DNA from: Alitta virens
Lineage: Eukaryota > Annelida > Polychaeta > Phyllodocida > Nereididae
Assembly: GCA_932294295.1 (NCBI GenBank)
Contig: OW028585.1
Coordinates: 27,094,177 to 27,158,176 of the forward strand
Length of the DNA stretch: 64,000 bases
Direction: 5' to 3'
Shown here: one piece after another, positions 47,801-62,531 of the stretch
Layout of the letters: every line of letters begins with the position of its first letter
Position numbering within the stretch: position 1 is the stretch's first letter
The notes under the pieces: model-generated
Database searches by the model: none
What the model was told of the DNA's origin: nothing
What the model saw: only the letters and a program-made list of their open reading frames with translations
Program-made: the position numbers and the translations under genes

Positions 47801-50800
47801 CCTAGACTGTTCATACTGGCATCATATTTGCATACGTGCATGATTCTATGTGCAAATTTATGCAAAATAGCGTTTTGGTGATCTCTGCATATGTGTGGGA
47901 CTACACACCACAAATTTCAAATCTTACTTTGACGAAGAATATGATGTTGCATCAACCGTGTCGTCAGGAACTTATTTTGAAGAATGCCTTACTGATGTAA
48001 ACTAATTTAGCAAGGTAACGAATACCGAATTTGATTGACTTCTTTCAGGTCCTGCTAGAAAACATACAAGAAGAGCTGGATCCCATCTTAGAACCTCTGC
48101 TTCTGAAACAAATCTTCAAACAAGGTGGAGCAATGCAGATCAAATTGGGTGACTCAGTCATTGAATACAACAAGGACTTCAAGTTTTACATCACAACCAA
48201 GTTGAGAAATCCACATTACCTACCGGAAACTTCTGTCAAGGTAACTTACGATATCATAACATTTCTTTTATGTAGTTTTGTTTGCTTCTGCAATGCACTG
48301 CTTGTAAATTTCTTAACAACACCATCACCAGATTACAGTGACTGCAGAATGCTGCAGCTCAGCTTGTCCCACAGTTGTTGAAAAATAGCAATAATGCCTC
48401 GACCTTAAAAGTTCTTTTCTGGCATTGCAATTCACATATTGATACCATTCTCATGAATTCACGTCTTTCAATCCAGGTCACACTGCTGAACTTCATGATC
48501 ACACCAGAAGGTTTGCAAGATCAGCTTCTCGGAATCGTGGTCGCAAAGGAACGACCGGAACTGGAGGAAGAGAAGAATAATCTTATCGTCCAAGGAGCGG
48601 AAAACAAAAGACAATTGAAGGAAATTGAGGATAAGATCTTAGAAGTGTTGTCGTCGTCCGAAGGAAATATTCTTGAAGATGAGACTGCCATCAAGGTTCT
48701 GTCTTCATCCAAAGTCCTGTCCAATGAGATCAGTGAGAAACAGGTCAGTAGGTCATGTAATTTGGTCAGTAGGTCATGTTATTTGGTCACTATGTCGTGT
48801 AATTAGGTCGGTAGGTAGAGTAATATTTGGGAATAGCTCAGAATATGCATTTTATTCTGTGATATTCTGTTCTGGAGTTTTCATTTTGAAAATTACTCCT
48901 GATGGAAAATGTAAGGGCACTTTTAGATGTATAAGTCAATAAACAATTGTCAATGGTACGTTGGATTTGTTACATAGTTATCTTTTTGACAGACAATTCA
49001 TTTTATTTATTTATTTGCACCATAGGTCGTTGCCGAGGTGATGGAGAAGAAAATTGACAACGCTCGTATGGGGTACACGCCAATCGCCGTCCATTCCACT
49101 ATCCTTTTTTTCTCCATTGCCGATCTGGCGAACATCGATCCTATGTACCAGTATTCCCTGTCCTGGTTCATTCAACTATTTACGATGTCCATAGAAAATG
49201 CAGAACGCTCAGACGACCTTGAGAAACGCTTGGAAAATTTGAAGGACCATTTTACGTACTCGTTGTATTGCAACGTATGCAGGTCTTTGTTTGAGAAAGA
49301 TAAGGTGAGTGTGAGGTCATGATTATGGTGTATCAGATAAGGGAAAATTTTGGTAATTTATTGCGAAAGTCTTAGCACATGTGAATGCTAATCTGCAGGA
49401 ACAATGGAGTGAAGAAGAATAATGCTATATCCAACATGATAATGTAGTGTCTGAATTTAAAATCATATGCTTCAATGTGTACCTTATATTCAACCCTTTA
49501 AAAGTCACTATTTTATAAAAGTAGTAGTACGTTTCCTCTGACCATGGTGCTCTTGGCTCCAGGCTCCATCTTTTGCCGCTTTCTACCATCGATAAATATC
49601 AGGGGGTTAAAAATGTTCCACAAAATCAGCCACTAACAAGAAATATCTTTTCGAATCTATATTTCTTTTGACGTCTTTTTCCAGCTGCTACTCTCCTTCA
49701 TCCATATCTTGTTAAATATGTTCTTTCAGCTTTATTTGTCCTTAAATTAAGCAAATAATTTTATGTGATTCTTCATTTTTAATGTCCTTTTCCAGCTTCT
49801 CTTCTCCTTCATCTTGTGCGTGAACATTCTAAAACACCAGAACGAAATAAACGAGGATGAATGGAGGTTCCTCTTGACGGGAGGAATCGGCCTGGAGAAT
49901 CCCCACTCTAATCCCACAGCCTGGCTGCCGTCTCAGAGCTGGGATGAGTTCTGCAGGTCAGTTGTTTATTCAATTTGTCAGTTTGTTTTATTGTCACCGA
50001 CTACAATATGTACAAATAAAGTTTAATCTAATCTTGTCTTGTCCTGTTATCTCGTCGTGTCTATCTCATCTAATCTTTCTTGCCTTGTCTCATCTCATCT
50101 CATCTTATCTAATCTCTTCTTTTCTATTCTTTACTTTTCTTTTCTTTTCTTATCTTGTCTTATCAGCTTACTTAGCTAACTAAAGGGATCTTGATGTTGG
50201 TGCAGTCTTAATTCTGTACCTCTTTTTATTATTAATTAACATGTCCTGATTTCTGTTTCATAGGTTGGATGACCTTCCCAGATTTGGTGGAATTCGCAAA
50301 AAGTTCATCACCTACAAAGAGCAGTGGAAACAAGTTTATGACAATCCAGTAAGTCCTACCAATTGTATGGTTTTCCGAAACATCAAAATGGCCAAGCTTG
50401 ATGCCTGAAATATATCTAAGCACTTCTGTTTTAACATGCAAGCAACTCCCTGAATATTTCAGGAACCTCACCATGAGAAATACCCAGCTGAATTTGACGA
50501 GTATCCGGAATTTCCAAGACTGCTTGTCCTCCGTTGTTTGAGATCAGACAAGGTATGTTGATGCTGACGATGCTGTGCTCTTTGATTCAATGAAAAAGTA
50601 AAAAAGGCAGTAATTCTCATTTTCATTTCATGGACAATTTATAATCAATTTTCTATTTGTACTAGAATTTGTCTCATATCAATAAATTTTCATATTTTGT
50701 GACATCTTATTTCCACTGTTCTACAGTAATTTGTCTTTTCTTGAAAAATTTTTCATTTTCTCGCTGTACGAGAATTAGTACTTGATAAATTCATGCGACA

Positions 50801-53800
50801 TTTAAAAAAAAAAAGTATCACCAGAAATACACCAAGTACTCTAATATCAATGTGTTTCTTATTTTCAAAATTAAATTTTAGTAGGGATTCAAAGATCTGT
50901 CATCTATATCATAACAAAATGTGCTTATTTTTTCAAATTTAGGTCTTACCAGCCGTGCAGGAATTTGTGGCGCTGAAGATCGGCCAGAGGTACATTGAAC
51001 CACCGCCTTTTAATTTGGCCGAATCATTCGGAGATTCAACTTGCACGACGCCTCTGATTTTCATCCTGTCCCCTGGAGCAGATCCGACGGCTGCTTTGCT
51101 GAAATTTGCTGATGATAGGGTGAGTTTTTCATGGAAAATAGAGATGATTACAATTAAACAAAGATTAAAAGATTTCTGGGAAATTTGAGCCTAGTGGAAA
51201 CTTGGAGCTGGTCTGTTAATTAACTTATCGATGATGTAAATCCTTTCAGTCCTCATAGTTTGCATTTTCTCAATCAGAAAGATTGCCTACATTAGCTCGG
51301 CAGAGGTTATATACTTGATAAAGTTTATATTTCCTGTAATATGTAATAAATTGTCTGTGTGAAATGTTACATACCATGAATATACTAACAAATACCTGTC
51401 AATGATTATGTTCGTTAAAAAGAAAAGTTATATTTATTTGGTATGTAATCAATTTGCATTTGTAAATTGTAGAATATACAGTTACTAATCAATGATTATT
51501 TTGTTAAAATTGTGTCACTAACTTGCATCTAGCAGCCAAGGTAAATCACCTTGACACGTTACAGAAACGATGACGATGTTCATACAAATTATGTCGGGTC
51601 ACGGCTATATAGATATGTATCCGATCACAGCTTTTCACTAACTAGAGAGCTCTCAGATTATCATCACTGTGCCCGGTTTACTTATTATTAATACAAATCA
51701 CCGTTTGTTGGATGCTTTCACATGAATTATAGTTCAGACGAAAGGTAATTTAAGTATTTTTGCGATTTCACTTCAGCACTTCACATTCACAACATCGTAA
51801 AATTAATCTTATTGAAGTTTTTTTTTTCGTACTTAACCGTCGTAAAGTTATTGGTGTATTTTATAATGGTTTTTAACTTAATTTCTTTGATAAAAGCTAA
51901 AACTGTGTGGCTTATACATAAGCTTTATTATCATAGGTACTCAGGTCAAATAGGGTTGTTTTTGTGTGAGTAACTTTTATTAATTAGTACGTATGCTATA
52001 AATAATTTAGGACAATTCTTAATAATATAAGGAATACCATACTGGATCAGTAAAGCTACATTCACGTCGATTCATTTCTGTATGTTTATATATGTTCAAT
52101 AAAACCAGAAAGTTAATTTTGGTAAACTTTTGACATTAATATTGGGGCCGTCAAATTTCACAATTGCTATTTCTATCGTGCTGGCATACGTACACAGAAA
52201 TGAATCAATGTAGCATAATGCGAGGGTATTATATGAAGAATATGCTGATATACTTACGCAATGATTCCGTTATTCAGTGGTAATAGACTAAAAATTCAAT
52301 TGATTAACTTACGAATTATGATTATAGTACATGCGAAGGACAAAGACGAACTTTAGCAAGAGCAGTACGACTCTTAGCAAGAGTAGCACAGCCTCTAAAA
52401 ACCAGAAGGTATAAGAAATGTACAATACTGAAAATAATAAAACATACTTGGCTGTGTCACCTGCGCAAATGTATATAACGCATATATGACGACGTCACGT
52501 TGTATCTGTAAAGCACTGTTGTTCTTTGAACATATGCGAAATCATTTCACATTGAAAATATGTACATAGCAATATGGCATTGTACAGTGGCTGTTAATTC
52601 GTGGATATTTTTTTTTGAGTCCGCAATATAACTTATACCTCTACACACAAACATAATATCATTGTGCTCGGTGTCTATGCTGTGGCAAGTAAAAGACCCC
52701 ACCCATGGAGTATATGTGTTACATGGTGTTCCGACACGGTGACTCCCAGCTTATCATCTCATCATAACATCTGCCTCTGGCAGCTGGTCATACAAGCTGA
52801 CTAAACTTCAGACATTTATACAATCAAGACTGTTTAAAGTGGTCACCCAAGGCACAGGCGTAAATTACTGATCTCACAACTTCATCTGACGAAAATGTAG
52901 CATCCTGTATTATTAATAGATCGAGTACCAAAGTCCGAAGTCAGTGACCGCTAGTTTCGGCCTGTGCCCAAGGGTACTGAGACGTTTGACCACTTTCAAG
53001 TGGCCAATTAATAAAAGGGTTAAACAGTGGAAATTCAGTCGGAGAGTTGGTATTGATATAGTGGCCATTTACATGAGATGGCTGCTCTATACAGGTATCT
53101 ATCCAATAAAGCAGGATTAAATGTAGTTCAGTCAAAATTGCTGCATAATTAGGTAAATTTCAGATAATGCGTCACATGCATTCAGTGTCGGGCGAGTGTC
53201 GCCTACATTGGTGCATCAGATTGATGTTGGAGCCCACTTTGCATGCTATCTGAGAAAATGCTATTCCACAAAACATATCATTGATATAGCCAAATGCATA
53301 AATCTATACAAAATAGACGTCAAATTCGTAATTTGTTAATCTTTATTAAAAGGGGGATGCAAGTATATGTAGTAAAAAAGGAAAATACATTTGTTTTCTT
53401 ATGTCAAATAAAATCGTCATATGTCAGACCTTTAAACTTATATAATATCAGACACTGAAGTTCAAATGTTATTAAGTCAACATTTTCAAAAGCTCTGTAT
53501 TATAGCTACCAATGTCTAGGTTCTATGGATGTCCTGGTTCTAAGATTTTATCAGACTTGCAAAAACTTGTACAAAATAAATCCACATTTTATCCTACAGC
53601 TGAGGTAGTAATATCACAACCTCACTTGCACTGTCAATAAACGTGATGGGCACTTCATTGATATATCACATGAAATATCACTCTCACATTTATGTAAAAT
53701 ATCACTGCAAGCACTTTTTGAAGATCTATATTTAATATTTCGCTGCGAAGCATTTTAAGATTTCTGTCTCTGATCAATTTTTGTTTTCAATGGTTGGTAT

Positions 53801-56800
53801 TTTTTTTATAAGGAAACCCCCTATGGTATTCCAATTTACCATGACAATGTTTGTGCAAAAGTTGTATTTACTAATTATTAATTGTACTAATTTTTACTAA
53901 TACTAAACCTGTTGGTAACATTTATAGATGATAGTTATCAGTTTGTCATTTTTATTGTCGGCCATTTTTTAGGGCTTCGGAGGTTCGAAGTTTGACTCGC
54001 TGTCACTTGGTCAAGGCCAGGGTCCGATCGCGATGAAAATGATTGAGAAGGGCATCAAAGAAGGAACGTGGGTCATGCTGCAGAACTGCCATCTTGCTCC
54101 CTCTTGGATGCCCACATTGGAAAAGATCTGTGAGGTATAACGTCATCTTACACCCAATTTCAAAGAACTAGAAACCAATCTCGGAGACCTGGAAGCTAAA
54201 CTCCAGAGGACATCAAGTCAACCCAGGACTCCCAATTGGCTAAGGCAGTCCGTCAGCCAATGAGAGTCATGGACTCATATGACGTCTTCTACTGTTTAGT
54301 TTCCAATTCTATGAGATTGTTTTCCAAGTTTGTGAAGCTGGCTGTAATATAAACTTTTCATTCACTTGCATCTCTTGTACATGAGCACTATTACCTCATG
54401 ATCATCTCACTCGACTAGAACCTGATTCAAATGGCATTTTAAGATCGTGAATTGTAAGTTTATTGTGATGACCTAAAAAGAATTGATGGATTCAATCGGT
54501 GTTCGAAAAAAGGTTTACGACTAGTTTCCCAGATATAGTAACTGTTTAAATGTGTTGCTTGTCATACAAAAGCCACATCAATTTTGGTTGTCTGTGCTTC
54601 ATTTTGATTGGCTAAAACAACCGGAAACCCCTATTTTTGATCACTGTCAATCATTCTTTGATTCTTTTTTGTATTGCATTGAAGAGATAACTTTTGAATC
54701 ACAATTAACTTTAAGTCTTTATTTTATTTTAAGAAACTTTTTTTACAGTATTTAAGCAGCAGCACTGATATTGATTTCTTATACATGTTTTGGAGTCATT
54801 TTTTAATTTATCAATTTGAAAACAACTGTTGGAGTGCATGTCACATTATATGTGGTGAATCATGTTCAGCATGTCGTAATTGCTTCGATTTTTTTTCTTT
54901 TGTAGGAATTGAACCCTCAACAGGCTCATCCAGATTTCCGCCTGTGGTTGACCAGTTACCCCTCGAACAAGTTCCCGGTGACCATCTTGCAAAATGGCGT
55001 CAAAATGACCAATGAACCGCCGAAAGGACTTCGATTCAATATTTTGAGATCTTACTTAAATGATCCAGTGTCTGATCCTGAGTTCTTCGGAGGGGTTAAA
55101 AATATGGTGAGTTAATTTAATGTGAGAAAGCAATATGTAATAGGTGGGAGTTAAGTGACATTTTTGTTGGTTATGTCCTGAAGCCGAAGACGAAGGGATA
55201 TAAACAACAAAAATGTTAGTTAACTTCCTACTATGAGGGATGTAAGTAACTTACACTCCATTAGACATATTTACTAATTGTTTGATTGTTTGTTTTGTTT
55301 TACTGCCTTTATTACCCAAGACAAGTTTATTTTGCACTCAGGAGGGTTTTTAATAATGTTTTCGTTGGTTATTGCCCCCTCAGAACAATAGGAAAACAGT
55401 CTTAAGTGGAATATAATTGTGGTTTGATATAAGTCCTCATGATTGGCTTGATGTTGTGCATGTAATATCGGTTTTTCTGATTTATTTTTCTACGTTTTGC
55501 AAATTGCATCGAAGTACCCAAAAGACTCCAGTGTCACCTGTGTATTCATGAAAAGGCAAAAACCACTTCCAACACCCTAGATATATTTATAACGTCATAT
55601 ATATGCTGTTATCATTATTTGCAATGAAGCATGTTCAGGTTGAAATTTTGCACAACTCGAAACAAGTTTATGGTAAATTAAATTTTAAAAAGTCTGGCGT
55701 ACAAACTGAGAACTCTGGTATTGATATTTACTTCTATTTATAAATCTTTGCATAAGTGGAAACTTCCCTCAATTAAAATCAGGTGGACCATTAGAATTTG
55801 ACTTATATGCAAGGTTAACTGTATAATCAGTGTGATCTTATTAACTATGGGTTTCTTTGTTTTGAGAGATAATTACGCACTTGTGACTCATTGCTGTTTT
55901 GATATTTCTCAGGGCCCATGGAAGAAACTACTGTATGGCCTGTGCTTCTTCCACGCATTGGTGCAAGAGCGCAGAAAGTTCGGACCCCTCGGCTGGAACA
56001 TCCCTTACGAGTTTAATGAGACCGACTTCAGGATCAGCGTCAGGCAGTTGGCTATGTTCCTGAATCAATATGATGTATGTCATCTCTCAGTACTAATTCT
56101 TATTTTGCGCATTTAGTACTATAGTAGGTTTGTTTGACAAGGCCTATGTATGCTCGCGACATTAGCATTGAAGGAGATACCAATTAGTAATGCTCTCTTT
56201 GCGAGAATATTCATGGAACTACAATGTAACTATGTAGGAAATGAACAATTCAAATCCATAGAAATTATAGTCCATGAATATCTTAAAGATCATATTATTT
56301 TTCAACGAGCATTTTCAAGAATATTCAAGCTTATTATGGTTATTAACATTAGAAAATATATGTGCCATTTTTTTTTTTATGATGCCACATCATTTTTTAC
56401 TTGAGTTGTTCAGTACGAAGCCTTCGTTAATCATATTCTTTAAATCAACAAGCATTTTTAAGAATTCAGAACTCATAAATACCTGTTAACATTAAAAATA
56501 CATAATTATGCAACTTTTATATCGAATCCTTTTTGATTTCTAAACAGGAGGTTCAATACGAAGCCTTGAGTTATTTGACTGGCGAATGTAACTATGGAGG
56601 TCGTGTGACGGATGACCGAGATCGTCGAACCTTAATGACGCTTCTGGATCGCTTCTACACTCCGAAGATCATGGGGAATTATTTCTTTGACGAGAGCGGG
56701 CTTTATTATTCCCCCGAAGATGGAGATGTAAGTTTTTTTTTTTTATGGGATATGTATTTGTAACATACAGAGAAAAAAAATCTGTGCTTTTGTTTCTTAT

Positions 56801-59800
56801 AAATGCACATCCTTCCGTTCAAATCAATCATTCCACGCTGATGATATATTTTGGTCACACATTTGAACTGTGATTGAGTAATCCACAGGAATCTATAAAA
56901 TATTGTTTTTTAAGCAAACGTTGTGAAAATTCTGTCCAATAAATGTGGTGAATGCTTGTGATAGTTTATTGTCAATTTTCTTATCATTTGACTTTTCTTT
57001 GCAGTTTGACTCTTATGTTGAATACACCCGTAAACTCCCTATCAATCCGAGTCCTGAAATTTTTGGGATGCATCCAAATGCTGACATCAAGAAAGACCAA
57101 GCGGAAACTAAACTTTTATTTGACAGCATTTTATTGACTCAGGTAGGTCATATAATCATGAAATTGAAAATTTTTTTTTGCTGCAGTGTTGTTTAATAAT
57201 ATTGCTTTTGAGTCTAGGCTATTCAGGATGGGTCCATATAGTAATGCGTCATCATTTCAGTTGATGTTTGTTAAAGTATTACAGCAGGTATTCATTCACG
57301 TGAACGTGAAATATAATCATGACATAATTGTCTGGACGCCATTTGTGTTCCGTGACATATTCATTTGAGTGAACATTTATTTTATAGAAAAGGACTAGAG
57401 CACGGGTATGTTGGCAAAAATGATGATTTCATATTAAGATCAGATCATTAGCCAATCATAAATGAGGGTTTTACATAGCATGACTGATTTCTGAAATGTT
57501 TAGAAATTCAAACAACTGATTTCTGAAATATGTAAAGTTTGATTTATCTGTTAACGTTAAATTGCATGACGGATAACGATCAGAACGTGAATTATTTATT
57601 ACCGCAAAGGACATAATAACACGTTTCCTTCTGCAATATTGGTTCACTTTGTTCATAAAAACTGATATTGCACTTGCCAATGTGCAATAATTATTCTGCG
57701 ATATTATCTTGATATATTGAAGTATGACTTAATATAAATGCTGTCTGATTTATATTAACAGAAAAGGGTAAGACTGAAAAAAGGTCCTTTTACACAAATC
57801 CATCCGTAATTCTATATCTAGACTGTTATTCTAACGACTATCTCAACACAAGCTATCGAGCAAATTTACTGGGTGCAACTCTATGAATTTGTGTGCACTT
57901 TTATTTGTGGGGTTGTCATCTTAGAAGTCAGTTCGGTATGACTGTAAAATAATTGTTAGACTGTGAAATTCAGAATTATACATAAAATAAATCGATTCTA
58001 AGTTTGTTTGTGTAAAATTTAAGTCAGTTCAATTTGACAAAATATAACGGTGACCTCATCATACCAATAATGTGATAATGTGGTAAAAAGAATTAACTAC
58101 AATTACACTGATGACAACCCCACTGGTATTTTCTGCGATCTCAGACACTTAGCACTAGCTTTCGACATGGGAGAGACTCTGTTCTCTGTTAAGGACAATT
58201 ATATTAGGATTTAATTAGAATGTGAGATTGCTGGAAGTAAAACTAACATCTTACCTAGTAGTTTAGATTAATTAACATGTACTAGAGATAGTATTATTAA
58301 GGCAATATCCATGAATTCTTCGATGTTGTGTAACTTTTCTTAGTGACAAGATATTTCAAGCACATATTGCAAATCTTTTACACTGAAAAATATATTTAAT
58401 TGGCAATTTCAATATGGTACACTCTTTCAATGTTAATGCACCACACATTTCATCAAGGATGGGTGATAACATAACTTTCAGAAATTTACAACTAAATTCT
58501 ACTGGATAGGTTTAAATTTGGCTTTCATCTTATGACACATAACAAGAGAACTTCAAGTCCAAATGAACATCGCAATACCACCCAGAAGCTAAATTTACAG
58601 TGGATCTGCTTGGTGATAGAAAAAATAGTCCGGCGAAGACTTAAAAATGCTTTGTAGTGCCTTTCAGCGGAATTATAGGCTTTACTATTTAAGTGCAGGG
58701 GCACATCCAAGGCATTCTGACAGAAGGAGGTGGTAGATAAGCGACTTATTTATCATCATTTTCATTCAAAATGTCTTGGATCAGCCCCTGGATATCATAA
58801 GTAAGGTCTGAATCTCTGCTAACAGCCAAAATTCAGACGAACAATTATAGTCAAACTAGCTACAAGTTCCCTGTCCACAGGACATCTAATGCAATGTTGG
58901 TCAGTCAAACCTGTGTTACGCACTCACGCAAAGTAATAAAAAAAAGGCCGTTTAAGAATGGTTGGCGTTTGATTAATAGGGTGGTACACAATGATAATTT
59001 TACAGAGCAGCTACCAGTTGAGCTATAATTAAGGGATCTCCCCTGGCCAAGTACTAGGAGATGGGGTTACTGTTGCTGCCCGGGTTTGCCATCTATGAAT
59101 GAATTGTACCGACATGTAGAGGTCACAAAAGAATGCAGTGGCCGTTTAAAGGGGTGTGTTGTTCTTTACAGGTTGATGTTAGAAAAGATTTGACTGTAAT
59201 GTATAGAAAAAAAAAATATATATACTGATATGAAATTATTGATTCAGTTAACATCAAGTTATCATTTCAAATGTGGTTTCTTCTTGTGAAAATGGGCAGG
59301 AGTGAGGACTGTGTCATTCTTATTCCATCCTTGATTATGATATCTGTAGCCGATCTATAGTCACTAATCTATTTTGCACCTTTGCAATTAAGACTGACAT
59401 TGACAAATCGTTGGTAAGGCAAATGGAGGAAAGAAAGGTTTGTATCTATAAGAGAAAAAGTTTCGATTTTTATGTGACTTTATTTTCTTTCGCTCATGTC
59501 CTTGTACTTATATTTTCATTGTCTTTGATGGGGAATGACAATTTTTGTGATCCCGCATGATATATGTCATGTCATTTTAGGTTACATTGTAAATAAATGT
59601 TTTTGAAAATATTTGTAATGATGTATATGACAATATAATCAGTTAATGCATGTACTGCTAATATTCAATTGAAATTAATATCGACCAAAATTTAAGCATG
59701 TTCGTGAATTATGCATGCAAATAAATGCTGTGATGTCATAATTGTGACAATTTTTTTATGTAATTAAATCTGTTGTATGTAATATATGATGTATATATTT

Positions 59801-62471
59801 ATTTAATAACCCATGTACTGTCTTTTAATTCAGTTGTCTCAGTAGCATTAAGACTAGTGTTGATAAGGTTTATTCCCAAAAAAAGGAAAAAAGATCCATT
59901 ATTGAAAATAGTTTTTCAAGACTAAAATTTGAATATACTACAGAGCTCTAATGTATTAGCCAAAATAAGCACAGTAACGTTTACAAACAAATTTCAGCCT
60001 GGAGCGAGAAGCTTTTGGGTTAAAACATTCTCAAACCCTGAAAAATATTGAACCATTGAAGTTTGAATAGTCTAAATAGATGTTTTTCCACAAAATTTTT
60101 TTTTTAAAAGTATGTCCAAAATGACCTGGTCGATCAAGTATCTTTAAAACAACTGACATCAACTTATCAGTTACAGTTTATCTGCAAAATGTGCTATAGA
60201 AGTAAAATATCTCCTTTTAACTCATAATGTTATTGTTTAGCTCAAGCATCATCCGGCGGTAGTTAATGTTTTGGTCCATCAAGTGTCTTTGCAATTACTC
60301 TTGACACAAATTTAATCATTAACAGTATAATGCAAAATATGTATGAAAAATCTAATTTATAAAATGTCTCCTTCCTCTTTGTTAGGCTCGAGCATCATCC
60401 AGCGGTAGTAAATCAACCGACGAGGTGGTGGACGATGTGGCCGCAGATGTCCTCAGCAAACTACCACCAAACTTTGACACGGAAGCAGCCCTTAGGAAAT
60501 ACCCCACGTCCTATGAACAGAGCATGAACACTGTCCTTGTTCAGGAGATGGTGCGCTTCAACAAACTGCTTATAACAATCAGAAGTAGTTTGGATAATGT
60601 GCGGAAAGCTATTAAGGTCAGTATTAACATGTTCTCTGCTTATTGAATTATATACATGTTTTTACAACATTGTAATATTTTTTTTACACATTGCTTGCAC
60701 TTTGTTATGTTTTATGCATTTATTTGATATCACATACAATTTTTCTGGTACTTTATCATCCATTTTCTACTTTAGGTTTAATTAACAATATTATGATTTT
60801 GTATGCCATCAGTTATTTTCTTTTTTCTATCATTATTGTTAGACCAAGCATAATTTGAACAATTAAACAAGCAGTTTTAAAAGTTAAAACTAAGGTTAAA
60901 ATATCCACTAAGAAATAAAAATGCCACGTTAACCCAATGTCAGCAGATGTTGGTCCCAAGTTTTGACAACATTGTAATCTTTTTTTTACATATTGCTTGC
61001 AATTTGTTATGTTGCATGCATTTTTCTGATATCACATACAATTTTTCTGGTACTTTATCAACCATTTTCTACTATGTCAGCAGATGTTGGTCCCAAGTTT
61101 CAAGTTATGCTTTCTAGGATAGATTTGATTTACATATTATGTCAAACATACATCTTCTTTATGTCAAATAGGGTTTGGTTGTGATGTCGCCTGATTTGGA
61201 AGAAGTGACGATGAGCATCCTGAAAGCAAGAATCCCCGCCATGTGGATGAAACACTCCTATCCGTCGCTTAAACCTCTTGGGTCCTACGTCAATGACTTC
61301 CTTGCTAGGCTCAAGTTCTTACAGGTATTTTGATAGGAAAAACGCAGTAGAAAATTGTAAAGGTTCCATTTAATGTAGTAGGGAGTAAATATAGACATAT
61401 GGTAGCATGCTTGGTTGGTTAGAATATTTATTCAAGCACAGGCATCAGCCAGCGAGCGATTTTATTTGAACCACGCAGAATACAACAATAAGAGAGAAGG
61501 TTTCGCACTCCTTGTAACACTCATCTGCCCAGAATGAGCTAACCTTTATTTATGTGATAATAGGGAGTATTTCCTCTAACATTCACAAGTGTTATGTCTG
61601 CAATCTGCTGCTGTTTACGACCTTCTTGGTAGCTGAATGTTCCCAATACCGGTGTAGTGCGTAGCGAGGTGCGAAGTATCATCATTATTATATAAGATAT
61701 TTTAAAAGGCTATCTGTATCAGCACAGCTGTTTTCCATTTTAACCCTGTGAATTAAATGAAAAAAATGATTAGTAGTACAGTGTATAGAAAGAAACTGAA
61801 AAACACTTGTTCTTTGAGCTGAGGCTGTTACATGACTTTTAACTTTAACCCCACTTATTTTACGGCAGTCTATACCCTGGGTAATTTCTACTCCTTTTCA
61901 GGATTGGTATGATCAAGGTCCTCCCGTGACATTCTGGGTCTCTGGTTTCTATTTCACACAAGCCTTCTTGACCGGCGTCCAGCAGAATTACGCTCGTAAA
62001 TTCACCATCCCCATCGATCTGCTGACCTTCGACTTTGAAATCCTAGAGGACAAAGAGTACAGGGAACCTCCAGATGATGGTGAGTGCTCAAAATCTCAAC
62101 ATAAATTTGTGATTATGATAATTATATTAGTGGTGGACAAGGTTTGTGCAGTCTTTAAATGAGAGAGATTTGGCGTAAAATTAATGTTCCTGCCTACTGC
62201 CTACCTGTGTGCAACATATGTCCAACATCGATTGATCTCATATCTTCAATGGTTCACTGCCCTAGTTTTTCCATTCACAGGCAACAGCAAACAGGGTGCC
62301 TTACCTCAACTCTTTATAATTACTAGGCCTCCTTGCCGATTTTTATTGGTGTCGGATTTAAAAAAAAAGGGACATGTGTGGCCAATGGCAAAATAGAATC
62401 TATCTGTCTATCTATCTATCTATCTAACTATCTAACTATCTATCTATCTATCTATCTATCTATATATCTGC

Positions 62472-62531
<60 letters not shown>

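Noticed and set aside
59391..59437. Possible microexon ([15 protein letters not shown] between AG and GT) in the intron before exon 30
   Set aside because: Exons 29 and 30 already join in phase 0 and match the family without it.
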